NCBI GenBank assembly: GCA_963693365.1
Contig: CAVNZM010000008.1
Span: 186,001-250,000, forward strand
Direction of reading: 5' to 3'
Length of the DNA stretch: 64,000 nt
Source of the DNA: Amoebidium appalachense
Taxonomy: Eukaryota > Ichthyosporea
The notes under the pieces are model-generated. The model worked only from the letters and a program-made list of their open reading frames with translations. It was not told where the DNA came from and made no database searches. Position 1 is the first letter of the stretch; every line of letters starts with the position of its first letter. The position numbers and the translations under genes are program-made. Of the stretch, positions 25,526-47,785 are shown piece after piece.

Positions 25526-26970
25526 ATGGGAGGCCATCTGACCTGGGGCGGTATTGGCCGCGTAAAGGGCATTGTGTCTTACAGCCTCTCGCCCTTCGAG
25601 CAACGCGCGTTCGCTGGTGCCGTTAGCAAGGTGCGTGCAACGCTGCTAGGATGGGAGTGTGCTCTTTCGAGCCATTATGAACACTGGTAGGGTAGGGTAG
25701 GGCAGGAAGGAGCTGCTGGGCCTTCGGACACTCGTTGCTGTTAGCTGCAGAGCTGTATATTTCGGCGTTCGGCACGCAATTTTCGTGTACATTTACAAGT
25801 TTTTTAACTTCTGTTTTAACGCGAGAGTTATTTTGTTGGGCATTGCAACGGGAAGTGTGCGGAGTTTGGCTTTTGATTAACGCGCGGGTGAACTGACGTG
25901 CTTGATTGTCGTTGGAACGCACAATGAGCAGCTAGGCAGCAGTAGCCAAACAGTATTTTTTTCGGCGAGAAGCTGTGTTAGCAACTGTGTGGTCGTAGTT
26001 CGTTATATTGCCTGTACTGCTCTCTCTCGAAATGTTGTTACCGGTGTAGACACTTGACGTGTACGTGCAAGCTCTTTTGTGCACGTGCTTGTGGCAGATG
26101 TGGATAAGGGCACTTTGGTTTGTTGTGTTACTTGAACTGAAGCAGCCCTGTCTTTTTGCTGTTTCTGTCGGTCCAGTCCGCGTGGATGTACTGACAAGGG
26201 GTTGTGATTAGCTTTGTGGTTTGTGGTTGTGTGTGGGGTGGGTTGGTGGGTTTCGATGCATTTGTGTTCCAAAAGCTGGCCACCACAATCTGTTGCCTGT
26301 GGCCATATGTCTGTAGATGCAGGCATCTTTCTTATACCTTCCTCACCGTTGTTTGTGATGGCTCAAGGAAGGCTCAAGACAAGAGCACTCTGCTGACGTT
26401 TTTGTACAACTCTTATGGGTTTGTACTTGTAGGTGCTCTTGGTGCTACGTGAATGGTCGGGTGATTTCAGTTTTGTGCGAGGGACTTGAGGCTTGTAATG
26501 TTTTGCTGTAGACGCTGGTATCTGGTGTGGGTTGTTTAGATGAATGGTGGGGTTGCATTTAGGTAGGCGCGAGGTATCTATTATGCTTTTGCTTTGGGCT
26601 TTGGATGGCAGATTGCGAAAGGTGATTGGTGTGGGTAGTTCCACGGCGGTTGCATTGACGGAGGCACAGTGGCAATGGGTGTGTGGTGGTGAAATGAGAA
26701 GGAAGCGAGGGGAGATCGATTTGTCAGGGCTTGGGCTTGCATGCTGCTGCCGGTATTCTTGGGCAGGATGGCACGGCAGGAAAGGAATGTGTATTTTGTG
26801 TCCTGAATCTGGGGGTGCAGGGTATTGGCAATGTGTTCCGACGAGTGACTGGCAACATTCTGGACGTGGTGCCCCCGTTTGTGCTGCTGTACATGATCAC
26901 CTCCTACGCCGCCAAGGAGCACCACGACATGCACCGCAAGAAGCCCTCGGACTTCGCCCATGAGCAGTAA
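25526..26970 (+). CDS. UQCRQ: Cytochrome b-c1 complex subunit 8 (QP-C), 84 aa, two exons
   Basis: Exon 1 is 25,526-25,630 (35 codons) and exon 2 is 26,821-26,970 (49 codons plus TAA), joined in phase 0 with a GTGCGT donor and GGTGCAG acceptor. The protein has the family signature VSYSLSPFEQRAF near the N terminus (human UQCRQ has the same SYSLSPFEQRA core). It continues GIGNVFRRVTGNILDVVPP, one transmembrane helix (VVPPFVLLYMITSYAAKEH), and a charged matrix/intermembrane tail ending KKPSDFAHEQ. Its length matches the usual 80-95 residues. It is a small nuclear-encoded subunit of mitochondrial complex III, packed against cytochrome b in the inner membrane. The start is fixed by the family N terminus (MGGHLTWGGIGRVK). 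The 1.19-kb intron contains no recognised gene. Confidence 0.95.
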
Positions 26971-29400
26971 GCCAGTGTCACATATTAGCTAACAAGTAAG
27001 TGTTCTACTGCTAACGGGTGTTGTGCTTGGCTGAGCGCTTGTGAGGATTTTTTATGCATGCAGAGCTTAGCAAGCACATTGGCTTGCCTCCCCCCCCCCT
27101 CCCCCCCCCCCCCCCCCCCCCCCCCTCCTCTCTCCACCTCTCTCTTGCTTCGCTCTCTTTATCTCTCTGGTGTGCGTCCAAATGTGTTTCCAATAACTAC
27201 ATGACAAGAGCTCTACTGCTCAGGATATGATACTGTGCACTTCACCGGCTTCTAAAAGTTATGGACGGGTCCAATATGGGTGCACTTGGAAGGTGGGTTT
27301 GGGTGCGGGCAGTTCTATGGGCGGTTGGGGTTGATCGATTGTCTACTACAATCACAACCAAGGTTGCGTGAGCGATGTGGGTGTGTGTGTGTGTGTGTGT
27401 TTTTTTTTTGGAGGGGGGGGGGGGGGGGGGCTCGAATTTTCAGAACCGTTGCTGCAGTGTGTGTGGTGGGCTTCCTGTTTTCGTTTGTTTAGTGGATTGG
27501 TGTGGACTCTAAAGGGATTGTGGCTGACAGCTTGTGTTGCACTTGCTCACAGAATCAAGTAAATGCAAGTATAGATGAGCAGGCCGACTGGGTAGGCTCC
27601 CACCAGCACCGGGGCAGCATTGTCACCCCGTGGGGTCCACCGAGGCATGGTTTCCTTGGTGGCCCCAGGGGGAATAAAGCCGTCCAATGTACAGAATGTC
27701 CGGTAACAGCACGTGCAGGTTGGCTCGGCGAGCGAGCTACTGTGTGCCCTAGGGTGGGATCCGGCCCATTCCGTGGCAACCCCCTCTTGTGTCACACATG
27801 TGACCACCCTGTGTGTGTGCATGGTCTTTTGGGGGGGGGGGGGGGGGGGATATAGTCATTGGATGTTGGATATTCCCTACACGCACACTTTTGCTCGCTA
27901 TTACATACACACGCATGCCGTGTTGATCCTTTATCCTAACGTCTCATGGTATTTGATTACCATGGTAATGTGTGTGTGCCACCGTGTTAGAGCACCCTGA
28001 TGATGAGCTCTGTTCACTTTTTTTTTTCTCTCTCCCCTCTCTCTCTCTTTCTTTGAGATTCAGGGTTGGCTCCTGGGTTTTGTATGTTTGGGACCTTTCT
28101 TTCCTCTTTGTGATATCTCCACTTCAGTCATCCCAACCCTTCTGATGTATCCCCCTCCCCTCCCCCCGCCACACACACACTGCCTCCGAGGGGTTGGGGT
28201 TAAGGCCTTTTGGGGGGGGGGGGGGGGGGGGCTGTATTTTTGTCTCTTTTATGTCGCTTTAGCACATTTTCTCAACAGGGTCCTTCTCCTTGTGTACATA
28301 AAAGGAGTTGGGTAATGCGATGGTTGACAATGTATGTATATGTCCATGTACGGTTGACGTCGGTTACGTTGCTGTTTACGTTTGCATGTGTCCTGCACCA
28401 TGCTTCTCACACGTGTATGTGCACTTCGTACCGCGTTACGCATTCAACCTCCCCCAAGCCCCCCCCTCCACCACCACGTCATTACCGTTCCACCGTTCGT
28501 TTATTGTGCTCCATGTTTCCCAACCCCTCCAGCTCTACCATGAATCATGAAAGCATCATGAAATTTTTCATTCCGGAAAGTGTTGTCGTCCCACGTGGCA
28601 CCTGCACGACTGCTGGCGCATGCCACGATTTGCCAAAGTCGTACCCTTGAGCCCCTTCTTGGCAAGGCTTTCAGCTCTGTCTGCCCGTCGTGGGGTCGGC
28701 AGGCCGGCGCCGGGACCACGGACGGTAGGGCACAAGAAGGAATGGCCGCCGCTGGCTGCAGGCCACTAATTGCACGTGGCATTTGAGTTGCCAACGAGCG
28801 TACATGGCACGGACAGAGACACGCACCACAATCATTATGAAAATTTCCCACCCATTTCAATAAAATCAAGAGAGCACATATATACAGAGACACATCAGGC
28901 AGCCAAAGCTTGCAAGCAAAAGAGAATGTCAGCTCTGTTGCTATTACTTATCGAACGGCCAAGGTCAGGCTGTCCATCGATCGCCGAATCCATTGTGACC
29001 ATCCCGATCATGCGACCACTCATGATCAACATCTATTTTGTTCCCTTTATTTTTTTGGCCACTACATGATAGCCCATATATTGTATTCGTATATGATGTG
29101 AGCATAAACAAATCACTTGACCCTGTTGATCGATGACAGCTGCCATGTGCTCTTGCCAGCGGTCATGGCTTGCTTCTGCACGACATCGAATACATGTGCA
29201 TTGCCAAATGCACCGGTATCAGTTCGTTCATGCCTTTAGCCGACACAGGTATACACGCACATCCTTCTGTGGCAGGATAGAGAGCAAGGATAACAGAACA
29301 TAGCCGGAACATAGCGGGCTAGACGGCAGGGCACCACTTTGCCGAGACACAACAGTGATGGCTGCTGACAGACGGGCCAGTTGGGTGGGCAACCCGGCCA
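26971..29400. other. Intergenic; microsatellites and weak frames
   Basis: C run at about 27,090-27,125, GT run and G runs at 27,380-27,430, 27,831-27,849 and 28,212-28,230. The + frame at 27,502-27,855 contains several CxxC pairs but no recognisable zinc-finger spacing. The minus frame 28,501-28,893 has no motifs. None is called apart from the very tentative micropeptide below. Confidence 0.35.
27547..27648 (-). CDS. Possible tail-anchored micropeptide or last exon (very tentative)
   Basis: A minus-strand ATG in good context (ACCATGC) opens 33 codons: MPRWTPRGDNAAPVLVGAYP followed by a hydrophobic run GLLIYTCIYLIL directly before the stop. The same frame extends upstream, so it could instead be the end of a larger exon. 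Composition suggests a short charged stretch followed by one C-terminal membrane anchor, as in small mitochondrial or ER proteins. No homologue is recognised. Confidence 0.2.
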   Translation of the reverse strand: MPRWTPRGDNAAPVLVGAYPVGLLIYTCIYLIL

Positions 29401-29430
29401 GGGCAACGTTTGGAGCAGGCGCGCGCTGTG

Positions 29431-29508
29431 ATTGGCCGCTCGCGATCTATTCTACTGACAAGCGAAGTGGGTCCGCCAATCAGCATCGCGTCTCAGCAAA
29501 GCAACCAA
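29431..29508. promoter_or_regulatory. Cluster of three CCAAT boxes upstream of the kinase gene
   Basis: ATTGG at 29,431-29,435 and CCAAT at 29,476-29,480 and 29,504-29,508, spaced about 30-45 bases in GC-rich DNA (GCGCGCGCTGTG, CTCGCG, GTGCGCGGCG). This lies about 580 bases before the kinase ATG. The pattern resembles NF-Y-dependent, TATA-less promoters. Which gene it serves is inferred from position. Confidence 0.45.
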
Positions 29509-30082
29509 TCAGTGCGCGGCGTCTTCATTCCGCATGCGATAGCACCACGCAAACCTGTGTGTGCCGTGGCGTAACAGCGTTCATTCCAGACACACAGCGG
29601 GGGCAGGCGTAGGTGTGGTGCATCCGTAGCGTAGAGGGTTGCTGTTTCCCTTAGCTTCAATAGGTAGCTGTGACAGTCAACACACCAGGCACCCGCACGT
29701 AGTGAAGCCAGAGCCATCGAGCTCCGTATTGTACACGTAATTTACAGAAACACACGAGTGTTCCGGCCACTTTGGTTATCGAAGAGAGGGGATACTAATT
29801 CAGGTTTTATAACGCCCCATACATCACTAAATGTAACATAAAAACCCAAGAAAAGGTACAAAAACGGCTATACTGTTAGCCCATTTACCTCTTCCGCACC
29901 CACTTTATTCGGCGGTAACTTGTAATTGTTTCCGGCCCTGCAAACCTCACCTGGAAACGACATGCTTCAGCAGGGTGGGGCAGGTTTCAAGCTGGACCAC
30001 ATATTATAGTCGTATCCTGCAACCACCCAACTTAGAATTTAGTTGCACACTCATCTTTTTTGGGTGCTTGTAAGAATAGAAG

Positions 30083-35702
<5,620 letters not shown>

Positions 35703-36014
35703 CCCCACCATGACGCTACTTGGAATGTATGACGCTACGCTCGATAATGAATGTTTGCTTTGCTGTTTGGGCTACTATGACCGTTGTAGGTGTTTTGCGC
35801 GGGGATCTGCAGACAGGCGTGCAATGTGCACAAATGCAGACAGATAATTTAGAAGCATTTATTTTTGATCCTTTAGTACAGTGAAATTGCCATCTTGCCA
35901 CTGGCACATGCACTTGTGTCTGTAATCTTGTTGTGCATACGTTGTTGTATGGATCCGGTACCCACAGAAACCCGTTGTGTAAAGAACAAGACACTTATCA
36001 AGCAAAAAAAGGAC

Positions 36015-36020
36015 AATAAA
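36015..36020 (+). terminator. Polyadenylation signal of the kinase gene
   Basis: AATAAA 313 bases after the kinase stop, in otherwise mixed sequence, on the coding strand. Confidence 0.55.
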
Positions 36021-36049
36021 CTCTGAAACCATTATGTGTGCTGTGTGTG

Positions 36050-36919
36050 GCGGGGGGGTGTGCATCATGTTTGTGCACCGATCTGCGTGCATAGCCATGT
36101 CTGTGAGTGCGTGCATGTGTGTGCATTATATGTCTTCGTTGGCACATGTGTGTGCATGTGCATGTCTGTGTGTGTGTTTGGATTTGTGAGTCTGTGAAGT
36201 CTGCGGGTGTGCATATTTAAAGGTGTGGATATTTAAAGGTGTGCATATTTATGTTTGTGGGGCGTGTGCATGTGTGTGTAACTGTGTGGGTGTGCATGCA
36301 TGTGCATGTGTGAGCATCTTCATGCTCAAAGATGTGCAATGTATGCCGGTGTGGGTGTGCATGTGTGTGCATACATGTGTCTGCGTGCGCGTGCATCTGT
36401 ATGCCCGTGTATGTGTGCATGTGTGCGGATCTGTATGATGTGTGTATGTGCTTGCACGGTGTTTGTCCGTGTATGTGTGCATGTGTGTGTGTGAGTGTGG
36501 TGGTGTGCATGGCTGTCAGATTCTCAAAGGGCTTCCTCCCAAAGGCTTCCGCATAGCACATTAGCATGCACGTGCAAGTACCCTGCATGGCCCGTGTGTG
36601 TGTGTGTGTGTTCATGCATATTTGCGCATGTAATCATGTGGCACATGCAGCTCTAATTAGCAAAGGGGGGAAAGCTGATGGCAACTATGAAGAGCTGCCT
36701 CTCCTTCCCCTCTTTATCTTACCTTCCCTCACCCCCCCCCCCCCCCCCCAGGCCCCCACTATCCTCTTTTGGCGCAGCTACTATTCCCAGCAGCGTTGAC
36801 GCCTTTCCCCCCTGTGCCCCCCCCCCCCTCCTCCTCCCCCCCTCAGTCCACCCCCTCCCCCCTTCCCAACATACACACATGCACGAAGAGGGAGGGGGGG
36901 GGGGTGGGGAGGGCAGCGG

Positions 36920-36951
<32 letters not shown>

Positions 36952-37020
36952 GGGGGGAGGGGGGGGGGGAGGGGGGGGCGGGGGGCATGCTACACGTGAT
37001 TGGCATTGGAGTTTCGGGTT
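36050..37020. repeat. Imperfect TGTGCA repeats and mixed C/G runs
   Basis: TGTGTGCATG-type imperfect repeats at 36,050-36,620, then C-rich (36,730-36,865) and G-rich (36,893-36,985) blocks. No gene recognised. Confidence 0.7.
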
Positions 37021-37067
37021 TGTGGACCTGATCGTGCCGGCGAGTTGCAGGCATTGTGGCCTTGAGC

Positions 37068-37124
37068 ATGAACAACACACTGGCACCCAGGGACCTTGGG
37101 GTTACAGCCTACTACTATGGGGTG
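37068..37124 (+). CDS. Possible first exon (alternative receptor start or separate gene)
   Basis: After an AG at 37,049-37,050, an ATG at 37,068 opens 19 codons (MNNTLAPRDLGVTAYYYGV) ending in phase 0 at a GTAAGA donor. It has an N-glycosylation motif NNT and ends in an aromatic stretch similar to the end of the receptor's exon at 40,205 (SSAYFYVIK). The phase would allow splicing to the receptor exon at 42,008, giving a second N terminus, but the intron would be 4.9 kb. A + frame around 38,925-39,059 (ending DRSTSAP) might instead belong to a small gene starting here. Confidence 0.3.
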
Positions 37125-37407
37125 GTAAGAGGCCTATCCGTGTTTGACGGCATGGGAGGGACGAAATGGATTTCAATTTTGGTTGGTTCACATCATGTAT
37201 GTTTGGTAACGCTTTATTTGGTTCAAAAAGTATTGCAGCTCTGAAATATTTTTTTGCTTGTTTTCTAGTTTTGTTTGTGTGGATTGAAGTACCACACCTC
37301 GGCACGGGGTCGTGATGTTCAGAATGAGAAGTCAATGTACATCATATGATCAGACGGCCTTGCGACTCTAGAGCAAGAAGGTGGTCTTTTTCTTTTTTTT
37401 TTTTTTG

Positions 37408-37445
<38 letters not shown>

Positions 37446-37944
37446 GGCCCTGGTAGAAGTTGGGCCCGGGGCATGTGCACGTGAGGCACAGTGGGATGCG
37501 CAGGAGGGCGATCTTTGTTTTGTTTTATTTTATTTTATTTATTGGGGGGGGAGGGGGGGGAGGGTGGGTGGGTGGGGGGGAGGGTGGGGGGGAAATGGTT
37601 TGGAGGCAAAACTTCCAATCTTAAGTAGGGGAAGACGTTGGTCCTGGACTACAGACTGGGTAAACATGCCCGGCAGACTGTAAGCGGGGTGTGCGACTGA
37701 GATTATGTATGCATATTGTATGCCCCCGAACTTAGTCTAAAAGTTGCGGTATAGTCCCTCGCCATTTGCTCCAGCCCAAAATACTAGCCACGGTCCATCC
37801 ACGGAAAGATTGTGGCATCGGTGGCATTTTCCATAAAAAGCTCCTTGTGCTGTTATTGATTTCTTTGTCGTAAGGCAAACCTCCCATTTTCAAGAAAGGA
37901 GGGTTAGCTGTTGGCGATGTTGGGAAGAGGGGAAACGGGTGGAA

Positions 37945-37980
<36 letters not shown>

Positions 37981-38868
37981 CGGACCCAAATTTAGGGGGT
38001 GTAGGCCCTGGGAGGTTTGTTGGGGAGGGGAGGGGAAGAAGAAGGGGGGGGGGGGGGGGGGGGGGGGAGGGGGGAGGGCGGGAAGGGGGGGGTTGGACCT
38101 GCCGCGGATTTGTCCTTTTTCTTTGCACTACTACGTGCCAAGCTAAAGGGAGCAACCTTCAATGTATTGTGGGTGAGTTGGTAAGGTTAGGGGCGAGGCA
38201 GAGGGGCAACATATATATGATCATTGTTTGGGGGGTCTGGGGCGCTGAAATCGTGGTTATTAACAGCATGAGATGGTGGCACTGGTTAAGGAATGTATTC
38301 CTCCTTCAGAATCTCCTTCTCAGTCTCCATGCCCCCCCCCCCCCCCCCCTCCCGCTCTTCTCCCTCCTCTCTCCTCCTCCCCCCCCCCCCCCCCCCCCCC
38401 CCGGCCATCGATATCCTGCCCCCCCTCCCCCCACCCCCCCCCGCTACCCCTCCCTTTTCCTACATAAAGGAAAACAATGAAAGTAGAAGGGGGGGGGGGG
38501 GGGGGGGGGTCAATTTGCTCTATTATTGATACACTGAAGCACAAATGCAACATACCATAGCATTCAATAGCTGGGCCATCAAATCGGTCATAATAATAAC
38601 AAACCCACAGTTGAAAGGGGTCATGGGGACGTCCACAACGGATGTGATCACAATGCCAGTCAGTAATTTGAGGGTGTGGGCATGGGCCTGGGTACGGGGT
38701 GACGGGGGTGATAAGAGGAGTTTTCAATATGTCAAAGTTTTTTATTTGTTTTGGGTGGGTGGGGCGGTGGGGTGGGATGGGGTGGTGTGTGCGTGTGCGT
38801 GTGCGTGTGTGTGTGGTGGTGGTGACCGGCGGCGGCGGCGGCGGCGGTGGTGGTGGTGGGTGGTTGGG

Positions 38869-38903
<35 letters not shown>

Positions 38904-39440
38904 GATGCAGGCTGCAGCAGCCACAGTCGAAAGGGCGCCTACGAGTCCCCGTCTGATCCCGGCTCTACCCTGCACCATGGCATCCAGACGGCTACAGGTC
39001 TCCCTATGACAGGCTTATCTCCTGGGGCCTCTATTGATAGAAGTACGAGTGCACCGTGAGCCTACGTGTCTGTCCAGTGAGTGGCACACCACTGTGATGG
39101 ATCATGGCTGTCGATGTCGGATACGGTGCGCGTGCGCTGGTCCAGGTCCGCGCGCCACGTTGTACGTGCACATCATGTGCACGGCATGATTAGACTCGCA
39201 CCGCAAGTCTTTTCAAATTGCTCCACACCGATGTCAGTCCCAAGGAACTCTTTCCACGGCCTTCTACTGGCAGCTCAGACAACATGTGTCTGCATGCATG
39301 CCGGCATGGATTAGCAAATTCTACTTGGTTGACACGGTAACAGACAACAACGCCTGAGTGCCCCCGTTACGGGAAAGGTAGCCCTACGTGTGCCCAGGAG
39401 TGCACGGCTCCTGTTATCTTGTCTAGTTCACCACATTCCA
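37125..39440. other. No firmly supported exon; G runs and C runs
   Basis: Long G runs at 37,411-37,444, 37,947-37,977, 38,045-38,067, 38,490-38,509 and 38,875-38,902, and C runs at 38,333-38,402. GGC/GGT repeats at 38,827-38,860. The frame at 38,925-39,059 (SRKGAYESPSDPGSTLHHG) looks compositionally real but lacks motifs. Confidence 0.35.
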
Positions 39441-39455
39441 AAGCAGCCGCCTTCG

Positions 39456-39612
39456 CCAATAGGAAGTATTAATGTTGTGATTGGTCGTCTGTGTCCAATA
39501 GGAATATAGATTGGTTTTGAAATTGGAAAGTGCAATCAAAGGTCACGGTCTGATTGGCTTCACGCAAACAGAGGTATGCAATACATCACGGACAATGGCG
39601 TATTCCTATTGG
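39456..39612. promoter_or_regulatory. Seven CCAAT/ATTGG boxes in 157 bp, upstream of the receptor gene
   Basis: CCAAT at 39,456 and 39,495; ATTGG at 39,480, 39,510, 39,522, 39,553 and 39,608, on both orientations. Density far exceeds chance for a pentamer. It lies 590-750 bases before the receptor ATG at 40,205. No TATA box is nearby. Probably an NF-Y-type promoter or enhancer. Confidence 0.55.
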
Positions 39613-40204
39613 CTCCCGTAGCTCTTGTTGACAATACCACGCTGTCAGTGCACACGTACAAGGCTTCCCTTTCAACGCCCTCATAAGGCTGGTTTACGCC
39701 GGGGGAAGGGAGCACCATAGAGGGCACTCAGGCGCTGAAATTTTGGGGTTGTTAGAGGCACATGGAAGGGAGCTTGAGATACTTATGGGGCATGTAGGCA
39801 GCTCCAAGTGCTGGCATACATGTCTACAGCGCCACCCAAGTTCGTTGCAGGCAACCTTTATTCTGGGCAACAACTATCCACCTGTATTTTTCGCATTTTG
39901 CAGATTTGGTGCCTGCTTTTAGGTTTTTTAGAGGGGCACATGTAGCATTTCTGCTGCCAGCACGCACTGCACTGCTAAATTTAAATTATTGTGTGCCGGC
40001 TAAAGGTGATGCCTGCGGGCACACACGTGCATCACACATTTTCAAGGAGTTTAAGCGAAAGTACTAGTGCACTGTGTTACAACTATACTGCATTGTGTTA
40101 TCGGCTGTGAACACCGTGGGCAGGAGAAGCATTCACTACAAAACCGGCATTTTCGCCAGCCAACAACCATTTAGGCTTGCTGAAAGAAAATTTACGGAGG
40201 AAAC

Positions 40205-45277
<5,073 letters not shown>

Positions 45278-45281
<4 letters not shown>

Positions 45282-45637
45282 CCCTGCATGTTGTGCCCAT
45301 GTGTGGTGCTGTGACCCTGCATGTTGTGCCCATGTGTGGTGCTGTGACCCTGCATGTTGTGCCCATGTGTGGTGCTGTGACCCTGCATGTTGTGCCCATG
45401 TGTGGTGCTGTGACCCTGCATGTTGTGCCCATGTGTGGTGCTGTGACCCTGCATGTTGTGCCCATGTGTGGTGCTGTGACCCTGCATGTTGTGCCCATGT
45501 GTGGTGCTGTGACCCTGCATGTTGTGCCCATGTGTGGTGCTGTGACCCTGCATGTTGTGCCCATGTGTGGTGCTGTGACCCTGCATGTTGTGCCCATGTG
45601 TGGTGCTGTGACCCTGCATGTTGTGCCCATGTGTGGT
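45278..45637 (+). repeat. 33-bp minisatellite, 11 copies, starting at the receptor stop codon
   Basis: Identical units (GTGACCCTGCATGTTG... ending TGTGGTGCT) start at 45,278 and repeat every 33 bases, the last slightly short. The first unit contains the receptor's TGA (45,279-45,281). Because 33 is a multiple of three, every unit presents the same TGA in the receptor frame. The other two + frames read openly through the whole array (CDPACCAHVWC and LHVVPMCGAVT repeats). It lies in the 3' UTR. Confidence 0.95.
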
Positions 45638-45640
45638 ATG

Positions 45641-46401
45641 GTGGCGGTCTGGGGGGGTTGCTGGTGTGGTTCGGATGACACGGTGTGTGGTGGTGGGTGG
45701 ATGGGTGGGTAGATTTGGGGAGAGGTGGGGGGAGGGGGGGGGGGAGGGGAGGCAACGGGAGGGTTGACGGGAGGGAAGGGGAGGGGGGGGGGGGGGGAGG
45801 GAGGGGGAAAGGGATGGGGAAAGGAACGGGTTTGAATGATAACGAGGATGCCTATCGTAGTTGTTTTACTTGAACCGTTCGGAAACAGGTACGGCCATTT
45901 CGTAGCATTTATTACAGAGCAAAACAAATGTTGATAAGAAGCACTAGTGAAGCCTTACGTATTTTTATCAGGCACTGCTAATCGAACATTATGATGATAA
46001 ACGCGCTGATGTTTTTGGAGAAGTCTAGCACTACAGAACTGCTGTACTACTTCTGAACTGACTGCCACACCACGGACTGGCAGGAATGACAATATAAGGT
46101 ATAGCCACATGGCACAGAGTTAGTGTGTGGCTGCACGTGCATGCACATGCCACATGTTCTAAGCTGCAATTAAGGTCTGCATACACCTCACCCACACAGC
46201 CCTCCCCCTTATCCAACACAATGAGAACCCACACTCCCCCTCGGCTTTACACACCACTGATGTGAAAACCTTAGATTCCATCCTCCCCCCCCCCCCCCCC
46301 CCCCCTTTTCCGCCCTTCCCCCTCTCGCCCTTCCCCCCACTTCACCAACTTGTCGACCCATCCCTGTTCTCTCCTCCCCTCCACTGTTTCTGCCTGTGGG
46401 T

Positions 46402-46432
<31 letters not shown>

Positions 46433-46617
46433 GGGGGGGGGAGAGGGGGGAGGTTTGTAGTTAATAAGCACTAACGGCACATGTAAGGGTGTAAGGTTAC
46501 GGAATGCCTGTGGACTCGACAGGAGCCAAAGTACCTAGGAACTGTAATAGCCTCCCCCTCCCCCCCCCCCCCCCCCCCCCCCGCTTCCCCCCCCCCCCTC
46601 CCCCCCCCCCCCCCTTC
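45641..46617. other. No supportable gene; G and C runs
   Basis: G-rich 45,715-45,815; unremarkable DNA 45,830-46,260; C run, GT repeat and G run at 46,285-46,445; C runs at 46,560-46,614 directly against the LTR element. Confidence 0.5.
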
Positions 46618-47047
46618 TGTTGGAGTGCAGACTTACGCTCACTCCACTATATGTGTATGTTAGCTTTACAATTGGTTCCGTGTACATAGACACATGCTGA
46701 CACTCGATCACCACATGCACATCTGCATAGTTGAGGAATGTTGCCAATTGTGTTTTGACTGCAAACGATTGGTTCACTGGTCCCAGAGATATCTAAATGA
46801 AAGTAACCAATCCGATTAGCGCCTGGCATCCGGATTACATTCCAGACTGCTGCCCCACGGGTATATAAGCCACGTCTCTGCCAGGTGCAGACATGGAGTT
46901 AAGTCATGGAGTTAAGTCATGGAGTTCAGTCATGGAGTTCAGTCATGGAGTTCAGTCATGGAGTTAACACACTGAAAGCAGTAAAAAACGGGTCAGCGCC
47001 CAAGCGCGCCACGACGACCCTAGTCACAGCGGACTCTACTTCCAACA
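46618..47047 (+). repeat. 5' LTR
   Basis: Contains ATTGG/CCAAT boxes, a TATA box (GTATATAAGC, 46,861-46,870), and just downstream six tandem 13-bp ATGGAGTTAAGTC/ATGGAGTTCAGTC repeats in the presumed R/U5 part. Confidence 0.92.
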
Positions 47048-47062
47048 GGGTTATGGGCCCAG
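47048..47062 (+). promoter_or_regulatory. Primer-binding site matching initiator tRNA-Met anticodon region
   Basis: GGGTTATGGGCCCAG pairs over 15 bases with the anticodon stem-loop segment (CUGGGCCCAUAACCC) of metazoan initiator tRNA-Met. Drosophila copia uses the same internal segment, primed by a tRNA fragment cut in that region rather than by the tRNA 3' end. Confidence 0.75.
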
Positions 47063-47350
47063 ACACGACACCGCGGCCTCTAACTTCACGTCCCCTACGA
47101 CGCCTTGAACGGAGGAGCCCAGAAACCGACTTCTAGGCTGTACCCTACACCCGCGAGCGTATTTCCGTGAAGTAGAGACTTTCGCTTCCACAAACTCCAT
47201 CCGCAGCAGCCTGCGACATCAACGTCAAGTATTCCACTTCATTGGCGGGGCACGCACCACAGTGGAATGCACACCCCGGTCTACCCTGCAAGCAGCCACA
47301 CTCACTCTCTCTTCTCTAGTGGTGTGTACACTTCTCCAATTGGGTAGGGG

Positions 47351-47780
47351 TGTTGGAGTGCAGACTTACGCTCACTCCACTATATGTGTATGTTAGCTTT
47401 ACAATTGGTTCCGTGTACATAGACACATGCTGACACTCGATCACCACATGCACATCTGCATAGTTGAGGAATGTTGCCAATTGTGTTTTGACTGCAAACG
47501 ATTGGTTCACTGGTCCCAGAGATATCTAAATGAAAGTAACCAATCCGATTAGCGCCTGGCATCCGGATTACATTCCAGACTGCTGCCCCACGGGTATATA
47601 AGCCACGTCTCTGCCAGGTGCAGACATGGAGTTAAGTCATGGAGTTAAGTCATGGAGTTCAGTCATGGAGTTCAGTCATGGAGTTCAGTCATGGAGTTAA
47701 CACACTGAAAGCAGTAAAAAACGGGTCAGCGCCCAAGCGCGCCACGACGACCCTAGTCACAGCGGACTCTACTTCCAACA
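47351..47780 (+). repeat. 3' LTR
   Basis: Appears identical in sequence and length to the 5' LTR. Followed by the CCTTC target duplication and a C-run/A-run tail of the host DNA. Confidence 0.92.
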
Positions 47781-47785
47781 CCTTC

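Larger units (their letters stand above)
46618..47780 (+). mobile_element. Complete TRIM-like miniature LTR retrotransposon, 1,163 bp
   Basis: Two 430-bp direct repeats (46,618-47,047 and 47,351-47,780) appear identical base for base by eye. Each begins TGTTGGA and ends TCCAACA, a perfect 7-bp terminal inversion with the TG...CA ends of LTRs. The 5-bp sequence CCTTC flanks both sides (46,613-46,617 and 47,781-47,785). Directly after the first LTR lies GGGTTATGGGCCCAG (47,048-47,062), complementary to the anticodon region of initiator tRNA-Met. Directly before the second LTR is a purine tract (GGGTAGGGG). The 303-bp interior has no gag/pol frame, so the element is non-autonomous. Orientation + follows from primer site and purine tract. 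Its identical LTRs imply a recent insertion. Confidence 0.92.

Noticed and set aside
27502-27855. + frame with several CxxC pairs, possible zinc finger
   Set aside because: No histidine/cysteine spacing of any known finger, and the flanks are a G run and T run; composition alone is not enough.
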